Shown here in pieces: positions 8,901 through 14,087 of a DNA stretch of 14,087 nucleotides. The position numbers and the translations under genes were made by a program. The notes beneath the pieces are model-generated. The model was given only the letters and a program-made list of their open reading frames with translations. It searched no databases and was not told the DNA's origin. The DNA is taken from the NCBI GenBank assembly GCA_009925805.1, contig RFQF01000032.1, positions 1 through 14,087 on the forward strand. The letters run 5' to 3'. Positions within the stretch are counted from its first letter, which is position 1, and each line of letters starts with the position of its first letter. This DNA comes from Flavobacteriia bacterium (GTDB lineage: Bacteria > Bacteroidota > Bacteroidia > Flavobacteriales_D > Crocinitomicaceae).

Positions 8901-10464
8901 GCAAGTTGATGTTTCCGTTCAATGCCAAGGTTAAATTCGGATCCTTGATGGTTAATTTTATTTTAGCTTGTTTTTGCGCTATTTCGCACGACTTCAGCTC
9001 TATATTGGAATAGTTGTATCCGTTGTATTCTAGGGAAGCAAAATTTCCGATTCCTCCTTGAATTTCCATCCCCTGTTCTGCAGTTGTTAACGATGTTAAT
9101 GACAGCGTCCCGTTGACTTTTCCTAAATCCGGCATTTCTCCTAACACGCCAAGATTGATGTCTTCAAAGGCCAACATTCCCAACGATTCATCTAAATTTT
9201 GAACGGTTATGCCCTCTTTTTTGGTGGCCAAACTTATGGGAGATGTTAAGGCAAGCATTCCCTGGTCGGTATTTATTTTAAAGGGGTTCAGGTTCAAGAT
9301 TCCGTCATGATTTCGAATACGCAGGTTATTCAAAGAAACCTTCCCCAAGGATCGCAGTGCTTTACTCAGGTTTAGGGTTTTTCCCCCTGGAAGCCGAAAT
9401 GCATTCAATTCTTCCATGTCTATGGTTGCAGCAATCAAGTGCTCTTGGAAATCTCGGGCTTTCCAATCGTTGAAATCCGGTAATTCCAGGTTTGCACGAA
9501 TGCGCGTATTGTTTCCCACACGAAGTGCAAGGTTCTTAATCTTTAACGCACTGGGAACATTGGATATTTCGGCTTCAATTCCGATATTTTCGTTCATTCC
9601 TTTTAATTCAGGTACCAACAGCGACACGTCGGTTAAATTCAAGGTGCTGGGCAATATTACACAGTGAACCCGGGCTTTATTTAAAAAATCGCTGCGATCT
9701 TCCACTTTTTCGAACGTGTACCCTATGTGTGCTAAACGAAGCTGGGTTCGATTTAGGTTCAACGAAACCTCTGAAAGATTCAACCCCGTGGAGTCCATCG
9801 AAAACTTGGCCCTCAATTGCTTAATTTCTACTCCGGAGCGATCTTTCAGCTTGAAACGATCTAGATGAAAAGCCACGTTACTTCCATCGTAAACCATCTT
9901 GGATACGCTCAGATCTAACCCCTCGATATTCACGTGATTTGGGTCAAACCCAAAAGAACTAGGCGTTACTCGAAAATCATCGTACCGTAGGGAGGTATTA
10001 TTCAGCCGTAGATTATTCACGTTTACGGCAAAAGGACTCGAACTGGTCGAGGTATCCTCTGAGGCAAAATACGTTGAAATGAAATCAAAATTCATCCTCC
10101 CGTCGGGCTTTTCAGCGCATACCCAAACCGAGCCATCGTTGAGCACGATTTCCTCCAAGACAAGATGGTCGCTCGAAAATTCCTTGATTCCTACCTCCAA
10201 GGAAGCGACTTGGAGCAAGTTGCGCTTTTTTTGATCTTGTAAATTCACCCCTTCCAAATAGACTCGGTCAAATAAATTAATATCCACCTTTTCTATCGAT
10301 AAAGCGGTTTTCCATTCCGAGGAGAAAAACGCCGCAACTTGTTGCGCTAAGAAGGTTTGAAAAAAACTTGTACGAATCAGGAAAGCAGTGACTAAACAAA
10401 GGACTAAGGTAAATTCGAGAATAATCCCACAAGCACGGAGAACAATTTTCACTACTTTTGGCAT
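5941..10464 (-). CDS. tamB: TamB-family (AsmA-like) translocation and assembly / lipid transport protein
   Basis: The product has 1,507 residues: a single N-terminal membrane anchor (about 8-31, hydrophobic with few charges), then a long periplasmic region of alternating short beta strands, as expected of the AsmA-like bridge proteins that span from inner to outer membrane. The C-terminal 450 or so residues match the TamB domain (DUF490): for example PGSVYNFTMGPARKPFEI near 1210, followed by LNGDLADPTISF and a beta-rich end (LVGDVSLEYLINEKGTFRV). TamB works with an Omp85 protein in outer-membrane protein assembly in proteobacteria, and the wider family is now linked to phospholipid transport to the outer membrane. 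The last 38 residues are unusual: a lysine/arginine-rich stretch (FRKKKNK, TRKKQKTK) and then an acidic end. The ATG at 10464 directly precedes the anchor; a TATCTTTG octamer lies 7 nt upstream. The stop overlaps the accC start. Its Omp85 partner is not in the window. Confidence 0.9.
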   Translation of the reverse strand: MPKVVKIVLRACGIILEFTLVLCLVTAFLIRTSFFQTFLAQQVAAFFSSEWKTALSIEKVDINLFDRVYLEGVNLQDQKKRNLLQVASLEVGIKEFSSDHLVLEEIVLNDGSVWVCAEKPDGRMNFDFISTYFASEDTSTSSSPFAVNVNNLRLNNTSLRYDDFRVTPSSFGFDPNHVNIEGLDLSVSKMVYDGSNVAFHLDRFKLKDRSGVEIKQLRAKFSMDSTGLNLSEVSLNLNRTQLRLAHIGYTFEKVEDRSDFLNKARVHCVILPSTLNLTDVSLLVPELKGMNENIGIEAEISNVPSALKIKNLALRVGNNTRIRANLELPDFNDWKARDFQEHLIAATIDMEELNAFRLPGGKTLNLSKALRSLGKVSLNNLRIRNHDGILNLNPFKINTDQGMLALTSPISLATKKEGITVQNLDESLGMLAFEDINLGVLGEMPDLGKVNGTLSLTSLTTAEQGMEIQGGIGNFASLEYNGYNYSNIELKSCEIAQKQAKIKLTIKDPNLTLALNGNINLQGKPNYTVDLNLQKANLKELGFANKTTSIQGDINAVSTGESMDLFSARVIMDQVIYAEEKKQMALSQAVLDVDHSLEKDRLKMRSNLVDVDFEGKIDPNTFVDDLLYSCSRPVPSWFNASKPQRKNISNTIDATLVLHDPKQITQVFLPELALASETKVVVKFNSALETLGLELTSNKIDYDGTLFSKVRLIQGVFKDSVISSLTMEELAITDSLRLYDLNFFTYGRNGMLKSSVGWDAGRLNESKIDWKTSILQDNTFDLLFDESRLSLNGYRWYLKKGSDFQVKANNYLVNNFKLVSESHNQEILLKGKLSDRQDDVLKILLTNLNLEDLSGMLGLGVDMTGTLMGEVGVANPFKDFTLTSNLTLQDFRLNQQEIGTLTLGANYDDDLASVVIKGGLLFRSKSTLSFNGIYNTKEKNNNIKVALNFDNTDLSFVNGLMDPSVVANVEGKLKGSVDVSGSLDEPILIGSVVLDNTAADFTMLGCRYFLQGRVNVEEGGFYTSKPLAMKDMEGNIAAVDFAVFHTNFTKFNYNVDIDFDHGFKATRNATRIDKFMVLNTNYTEGESYYGKAYARGFANISGHANTMEVTVDLTTRKGTKLIFPMYGNSELEDESIIHFVSKEKDSSIIPQKINYSGIDIKLGFNITQDADIRLVFNEQTQDEIRAKTTGKLDLSIDAFNQMKLNGSLDILPGSVYNFTMGPARKPFEILEGTLVWKGDVEHADMNVLTSYMVKHANMLELIPGQTNEALARQNTQCLLRLNGDLADPTISFKLNAPQAPEAGKVLINKINSDEDELSRQFFSLMLFNKYQPLQGGGGVSANESAALDLVESQINAALAQLSKNYEVKMEIGSSNISTSVQKTFLKDRLVVSGSFGVNNTSSSMSGGLVGDVSLEYLINEKGTFRVNAFNRSNGNTVKENSGAFTQGAGFSYHEDFNGRKDFVLLQTVLDIFRKKKNKVVQFTRKKQKTKVPSLSTEPIKQEEDENQ
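10453..10460 (+). promoter_or_regulatory. Candidate -7 element for tsaD
   Basis: The plus-strand octamer TACTTTTG matches the Bacteroidota -7 consensus TAnnTTTG exactly. It lies inside the first codons of tamB, and transcription would start near 10467, about 20 nt before the TTG proposed as the tsaD start. No TTG is present at the -33 distance. The element and the facing tamB octamer at 10471-10478 are only 10 nt apart. Confidence 0.4.
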
Positions 10465-10470
10465 GCTTTA

Positions 10471-10478
10471 CAAAGATA
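10471..10478 (-). promoter_or_regulatory. Candidate -7 element for tamB
   Basis: Read on the minus strand the octamer is TATCTTTG, a perfect match to the Bacteroidota -7 consensus TAnnTTTG, ending 6 nt before the tamB ATG. Transcription would begin almost at the start codon, giving a nearly leaderless mRNA. No TTG-type -33 box is found 19-21 nt upstream, so the call rests on the octamer and its position. Confidence 0.4.
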
Positions 10479-10487
10479 ATCATTGCT

Positions 10488-11507
10488 TTGGATAATCCTT
10501 TGATTCTTGGTATCGAATCCTCTTGCGACGACACGGGTGTGGCCGTACTGCAAGGTCGACGAGTACTATCCAATGTTACGAGTGTGCAGTTCATTCATGA
10601 AAAATACGGAGGCGTTGTTCCTGAATTGGCGGGAAGAGCCCATATGGAACACATTTCAGGGGTGGTTCAAGCCGCAGTTCAACAGGCCGGAATCACCTTG
10701 GAGGAATTGGACGCCATTGCGTTTACCCAAGGGCCTGGATTGCAAGTTTCTCTGGTGGTTGGCACTTCCTTCGCTAAAGGGTTGGCCTTGGCCTTACAGA
10801 AGCCATTAATCGCCGTACATCACATGAAAGCTCATATCCTGAGCCATTTTATCGAGGACGAAGGAATGCAGGCTCCCGAATTTCCCTATTTGTGCTTAAC
10901 GGTAAGTGGAGGTCATACACAATTGGTGGTGGTTCATCATCCGCTTTCCATGGAAATCATCGGGAAATCCATCGATGATGCGGCCGGGGAAGCTTTTGAT
11001 AAAGCCGCAAAAATGTTGGGGTTCCCTTACCCGGGAGGCCCGTACATTGATAGGTATGCTATGGAAGGTAACCCGCATGCATTTACCTTTGCCAAACCGC
11101 GCATTGAGGGTTTGGATTTTAGTTTTAGCGGATTGAAGACTTCTATCTTATATTTTCTGAAAAAGCAGGTTGATGAAAACCCAACGTTTATCGATGTGCA
11201 TTTGAACGATTTGTGCGCTTCGGTGCAAGAGAGCATCACCGAGATCCTACTGGATAAATTGAAAAAAGCCCAATCAATAACTGGAATAAAGCACATTGCC
11301 TTAAGCGGCGGAGTTTCCGTAAATCGCGGACTGAGGAATAAAATCCGACAATGGGCGGAAAATGAAAAAGGGCTGAACATTTATTTAACCCAACCTCAAT
11401 ATTGCACCGACAATGCTGCCATGATTGGCATCGCAGGATATTTCTATTTTTTAGCAGGGGATTTTGCCCACCAAGGTGTTTCAGCCGATGCTCGGTTACC
11501 TTGGTGA
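10488..11507 (+). CDS. tsaD: tRNA N6-adenosine threonylcarbamoyltransferase TsaD
   Basis: TsaD (Kae1/YgjD family) transfers the threonylcarbamoyl group to A37 of ANN-decoding tRNAs in the cytoplasm, working with TsaB, TsaE and TsaC/C2; none of these is in the window. No in-frame ATG or GTG precedes the conserved ILGIESSCDDTG motif: the frame is closed by a TAA at 10422, and the usable starts are TTG at 10458, 10488 or 10500. I chose 10488 because it gives 339 residues (E. coli 337), puts the metal-binding HMKAH at H112 and H116, and follows a candidate promoter; 10458 would overlap the tamB start by 7 nt. Other signatures are SGGHTQLV, DDAAGEAFDKAAKMLGFPYPGGP, FSFSGLKT, LSGGVSVNRGLR and YCTDNAAM, with the metal-binding aspartate at D308. 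It is the first plus-strand gene, divergent from tamB, and is closed by its own terminator. Product identity is near certain; the start is not. Confidence 0.96.
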   Translation: MDNPLILGIESSCDDTGVAVLQGRRVLSNVTSVQFIHEKYGGVVPELAGRAHMEHISGVVQAAVQQAGITLEELDAIAFTQGPGLQVSLVVGTSFAKGLALALQKPLIAVHHMKAHILSHFIEDEGMQAPEFPYLCLTVSGGHTQLVVVHHPLSMEIIGKSIDDAAGEAFDKAAKMLGFPYPGGPYIDRYAMEGNPHAFTFAKPRIEGLDFSFSGLKTSILYFLKKQVDENPTFIDVHLNDLCASVQESITEILLDKLKKAQSITGIKHIALSGGVSVNRGLRNKIRQWAENEKGLNIYLTQPQYCTDNAAMIGIAGYFYFLAGDFAHQGVSADARLPW

Positions 11508-11516
11508 ATTTTTTTT
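11469..11516 (+). terminator. Intrinsic terminator overlapping the tsaD stop codon
   Basis: A perfect 9-bp stem pairs CACCAAGGT (11469-11477) with ACCTTGGTG (11498-11506). The 20-nt loop can fold a second small stem, CCGA with TCGG (11485-11488 and 11492-11495). Eight T residues follow at 11509-11516. The right arm contains the last two tsaD codons and the first two bases of its TGA stop, so the terminator is partly coding. It should separate tsaD from the redox genes downstream. Confidence 0.85.
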
Positions 11517-11526
11517 GAAAGAATCC

Positions 11527-11557
11527 TTGGTTTAATGAAATATTGTATTTACCTTAT
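11527..11557 (+). promoter_or_regulatory. Weak candidate promoter for the 91-residue protein and DsbD genes
   Basis: A TTG at 11527-11529 is followed, after 20 nt, by TACCTTAT at 11550-11557. This fits the spacing of Bacteroidota promoters (TTG, 19-21 nt, TAnnTTTG), but the second box matches only four of six fixed positions. Transcription would start near 11564, 14 nt before the ATG at 11578. A promoter is expected here because a strong terminator lies just upstream. Confidence 0.3.
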
Positions 11558-11577
11558 ACGAACCTAAACCTTATTGT

Positions 11578-11853
11578 ATGTTCATTGATCTCCAAACCAT
11601 TCCAAAGGAAACTATTCCTTTTTGCGGTTTCAAGAAGAAATCGTTTATTCCACAAGAGCAGCAATTGAGAAAACAGCTCGAATGCGCTACTGCTTTGGGA
11701 AACAACTATCGTACGAAAGTTCAAATTGTTTTCTGCGATGACGAAGGGCTTAAAATGGTCTACACCACTGTTTGGGCTGCCTTAGATAAGCACATCGTGT
11801 TAAAGGGAGGAATTCGTATACCCATCCCTCGAATAGTGGAAATTATTTTTTAG
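11578..11853 (+). CDS. Small uncharacterised cytoplasmic protein, possible Rof/YolD-like beta barrel
   Basis: The 91-residue product has no signal peptide and no membrane segment. I recognise the layout as that of short conserved Bacteroidota proteins of unknown function, but cannot name a family. It shows a CGFKKKSF segment (16-23), a helix-like QQLRKQLECATALGN (30-44), then strand-like stretches with VQIVF, a CDDEG turn, VYTTVW, HIVLKGGIRIPI and a final RIVEIIF. An L-E-x-A helix followed by short strands and a closing 'I-x-x-I' strand is reminiscent of Rof-like or YolD-like small SH3/Sm barrels that bind RNA or proteins; this is inference from layout only. The ATG at 11578 is the only sensible start. 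It is the first gene after the tsaD terminator and lies 8 nt before the next gene, so it probably shares a transcript with the thiol-redox genes. A regulatory or binding role is possible but unproven. Confidence 0.8.
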   Translation: MFIDLQTIPKETIPFCGFKKKSFIPQEQQLRKQLECATALGNNYRTKVQIVFCDDEGLKMVYTTVWAALDKHIVLKGGIRIPIPRIVEIIF

Positions 11854-11861
11854 TTTTGGGC

Positions 11862-12314
11862 ATGCGCCCATGGCTTAAAGCGTCTATAATAGGCGTTTGT
11901 ATTCTCCTTTTTCCTGCCCGGCATTGGTCCCAAAACCATGTGCAATGGTCTTCAATCTACGATGCTTCAACCCATGAAATCAGCATTCGTGGAACCATCG
12001 ACCCCCAATGGCATCTGTATTCTCCCAAAACCGATGGAAGCCTTGGGCCCATTCCTTTAACGGTCACGCTGGAAAAAAACAGGGCGCTTAAAGAAGTTGG
12101 GAATTTGGAATTTTTAACAGAACCGCAAGCGTTTCAAGATGACAATTTTGGCGGAACCGTTTATATTTGGGAAAACGAGGTTCGGCTTGTGCAGAAAATA
12201 AAGCTTAAGAAAAAAATTTCCGCAATCCAAGTCACGTTAAACTACATGATTTGTAACGAAATGCAATGCTTACCCCCCATGGATGTCGTACTATCGATTC
12301 CTGTAAATCCTTAA
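11862..12314 (+). CDS. Secreted single-domain DsbD N-terminal (DsbD-alpha)-like protein
   Basis: The 150-residue product starts with a signal peptide (MRPWLKAS, hydrophobic IIGVCILLF, likely cleavage after WSQ), and the rest matches the periplasmic N-terminal domain of DsbD. Typical features are IDPQWHLYSP (the family's xxxGWHIYS turn), GPIPLTVTLE, GGTVYIWENEVRLVQKI and, near the end, MICNEMQCLPP with the redox pair C131-x4-C136. DsbD-alpha accepts electrons from the membrane domain and hands them to periplasmic partners such as DsbC or cytochrome c maturation proteins; a free version may be an extra shuttle or substrate adaptor. It lacks the membrane and thioredoxin domains and is complete, not a broken dsbD: it ends in tandem stops (TAATAA), 6 nt before dsbD. 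The frame also opens at a TTG at 11856, but the ATG at 11862 is preferred. Such short genes are common in Bacteroidota. Confidence 0.88.
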   Translation: MRPWLKASIIGVCILLFPARHWSQNHVQWSSIYDASTHEISIRGTIDPQWHLYSPKTDGSLGPIPLTVTLEKNRALKEVGNLEFLTEPQAFQDDNFGGTVYIWENEVRLVQKIKLKKKISAIQVTLNYMICNEMQCLPPMDVVLSIPVNP

Positions 12315-12320
12315 TAAAAT

Positions 12321-14087
12321 ATGAAGTCATTCTTGCTGTTTATATCCCTTTTTTCCTTGAGTTTTGTACGACTTAACGCCCAAATGGTCAACCACGAAGA
12401 GGTGGTCAAGGTAAAATTCAGTGTTGAACAACACGAAGAGGAAGGGTCCATCGTTGCTACGGTAGAGGTAATTCCGGGATGGCATATCAATTCGCACAAA
12501 CTCCCCAAAGGTTCCTATGCTATTCCCACGGATTTAACCATACAACCCACAAAAGGAATTACGTCTGGAAAACTTACCGAGCCCAAACCCCATCAATACG
12601 TAGATGAAGATTTAGGGGACCTCCAAAGCCATCATAAAGGAAAGGTCGTCCTGCGAAGAGCTTTTAAGGTGAATTCCCCAAATGATGTAAAGGTTAAAGG
12701 ATCTTTTTCATTTCAAGTTTGCGATGAGGCCGGGAAATGCCTCTTACCCCACGAATATCCTTATGAACTTACGGTAAAAGCTTTCACACCGACCCAAGCT
12801 GAGGATACAAGCAGCGTGAGGGAAAGGGAGGATACAGCGAAAACCTCAACCGGTATCAAAAAGGACCATGCCCAGGAAAAACCCAAGAAAAAGGAACGCG
12901 AAAAAAAAGGTAAATCCCTGTTAATCATCTTTATACTTTCGTTTTTAAGTGGGTTCGCTGCCTTGCTCACGCCTTGCGTCTTTCCCATGATCCCCATGAC
13001 CGTTTCTTTTTTCACCAAACAAAGTCAATCCCGCGCTGCGGGGATGCGTAACGCCTTATTGTACGGAATTTCAATCATCGCCATTTACGTACTATTGGGA
13101 ACGGTCATTACCGCTATATTTGGTCCTTCCGCATTGAATGAACTGTCCACCAATGTTTGGTTCAACCTGATTTTCTTTTTACTGCTCGTTGTTTTTGCCA
13201 TTTCATTCCTGGGTGCCTTTGAAATCACCTTGCCCAATTCGTGGCTCAATAAAGCCAACGATGCTTCTTATAAGGGTGGATTTTTGGGGATTTTCTTTAT
13301 GGCTCTCGCCCTCGCTTTGGTTTCTTTCTCGTGCACTGGCCCCATTGTGGGAACTTTGTTGGTAGAGTCTGCCACCATCGGAGGAATGGCGCCATTTGTA
13401 GGCATGTTTGGATTCTCCTTGGCTCTAGCTCTTCCTTTTACGTTATTCGCTGCGTTTCCGGGATGGATGAATTCCCTTCCCAAATCCGGAGGATGGTTGA
13501 ATACCGTCAAAGTGGTGCTTGGCTTTTTAGAGCTCGCGCTTGCGTTTAAATTCTTATCCAACGCCGACCTGGTAGTACAAGGGCATTTCTTGGAACGCGA
13601 AGTTTTTCTCGCCATTTGGATTGGTATCTTTCTCGTTCTTTCCCTGTATTTATTGGGATTTGTTCGATTACCGCACGATAGTCCCATTGAAAAACTATCC
13701 GTGGGAAGGACCCTGCTTGGTACCACGGTGCTCATGTTTGTGATTTATTTAATTCCCGGATTGTGGGGGGCTCCCTTGAAACTGATCAGCGGATTCCCTC
13801 CTCCCCTTGCCTACAGCGAGGCGCCCCAAGGGTTTGGAGGGTCCAAAATGGTTTCACCGTCTTCCGAAAATCCCGATTTGCACTTAGGTCCTCAAAACTT
13901 GCAGGTGTTTCATGACTTCGAAAAAGCAAAAGCGTTTGCTGCAAAAGAAAACAAGCCGCTGTTCGTAGATTTCACGGGACATGCCTGCGTTAATTGCCGC
14001 AAGATGGAAGAAAAAGTGTGGGGTGAACCCGGCATCCTTGAACTTTTGCGGGATAAAATGGTCATTGTTTCTTTGTACGTAGATGAA
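12321..14087 (+). CDS. dsbD: Thiol:disulfide interchange protein DsbD, C-terminus beyond the window
   Basis: DsbD carries electrons from cytoplasmic thioredoxin across the inner membrane to periplasmic thiol proteins. The frame runs 589 codons to the window end without a stop. In order: signal peptide (1-20, MKSFLLFISLF, cleavage near LNA); alpha domain (about 22-150) with PGWHINSH and the pair C134-x5-C140; a highly charged linker (about 155-197, rich in K, E, D and T); the beta domain with eight predicted membrane helices (about 198-500) and its two conserved cysteines, C219 in TPCVFPMIP and C338 in SFSCTGPIVG; then a thioredoxin-like gamma domain with C556-VNC559 in GHACVNCRKME. All three cysteine pairs are present, so the protein looks active. 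Perhaps 70-100 residues are missing at the end. It follows the separate alpha-domain gene by 6 nt, with no Shine-Dalgarno sequence in that A/T-rich gap, and is likely co-transcribed. Confidence 0.96.
   Translation, partial: MKSFLLFISLFSLSFVRLNAQMVNHEEVVKVKFSVEQHEEEGSIVATVEVIPGWHINSHKLPKGSYAIPTDLTIQPTKGITSGKLTEPKPHQYVDEDLGDLQSHHKGKVVLRRAFKVNSPNDVKVKGSFSFQVCDEAGKCLLPHEYPYELTVKAFTPTQAEDTSSVREREDTAKTSTGIKKDHAQEKPKKKEREKKGKSLLIIFILSFLSGFAALLTPCVFPMIPMTVSFFTKQSQSRAAGMRNALLYGISIIAIYVLLGTVITAIFGPSALNELSTNVWFNLIFFLLLVVFAISFLGAFEITLPNSWLNKANDASYKGGFLGIFFMALALALVSFSCTGPIVGTLLVESATIGGMAPFVGMFGFSLALALPFTLFAAFPGWMNSLPKSGGWLNTVKVVLGFLELALAFKFLSNADLVVQGHFLEREVFLAIWIGIFLVLSLYLLGFVRLPHDSPIEKLSVGRTLLGTTVLMFVIYLIPGLWGAPLKLISGFPPPLAYSEAPQGFGGSKMVSPSSENPDLHLGPQNLQVFHDFEKAKAFAAKENKPLFVDFTGHACVNCRKMEEKVWGEPGILELLRDKMVIVSLYVDE

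Noticed and set aside
10277..10594. A 105-codon minus-strand open frame crossing the tamB and tsaD starts
   Set aside because: It overlaps conserved codons of both genes in other frames and resembles no known protein.
11856..11861. TTG start two codons before the ATG of the DsbD-alpha-like gene
   Set aside because: The ATG at 11862 gives a normal signal peptide, and nothing favours the rarer TTG.
13268..13735. A 155-codon minus-strand open frame
   Set aside because: It is antisense to the DsbD membrane domain; the K/R/N/P-rich product is the usual shadow of hydrophobic helices.

Overview
The window looks like a chromosomal segment of a Bacteroidota bacterium, most likely a member of Flavobacteriales; the genus cannot be read from the sequence. 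The reasons are the large secreted protein built of PKD/Ig-like modules, the 1,507-residue TamB in the form typical of the phylum, a roughly 497-residue biotin carboxylase instead of the shorter enterobacterial form, weak or absent Shine-Dalgarno sequences, and octamers matching the Bacteroidota -7 promoter element TAnnTTTG. I see no tRNA, rRNA, insertion sequence, phage gene or CRISPR array.

The left 10.5 kb reads on the minus strand. From the right it carries tamB (envelope biogenesis, inner-to-outer membrane bridge), accC (biotin carboxylase, start of fatty-acid synthesis) overlapping tamB by 14 nt, sucC (TCA-cycle succinyl-CoA ligase beta subunit) 46 nt further on, then a 223-nt gap and a very large secreted Ig/PKD-repeat protein whose C-terminus lies beyond position 1. 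In the 2980-3202 gap I see no strong terminator and no convincing promoter.

The right 3.6 kb reads on the plus strand. tsaD (tRNA t6A37 modification) starts divergently from tamB with almost no space between them, has no ATG start available, and ends in a strong intrinsic terminator whose stem includes the last codons and stop codon. After it comes a compact gene set: a 91-residue uncharacterised protein, a secreted single-domain DsbD-alpha-like protein, and dsbD (transmembrane thiol reductant transporter, cut by the window end). Gaps of 8 and 6 nt suggest one transcript for these three.

Most of the window is ordinary housekeeping and envelope content. The points most worth a second look are the tamB/tsaD start region, where two perfect -7 octamers face in opposite directions within 26 bp, the overlapping tamB-accC pair, the small protein leading the redox operon, and the free-standing DsbD-alpha domain beside full DsbD. 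I do not see clear evidence for a wholly new system.
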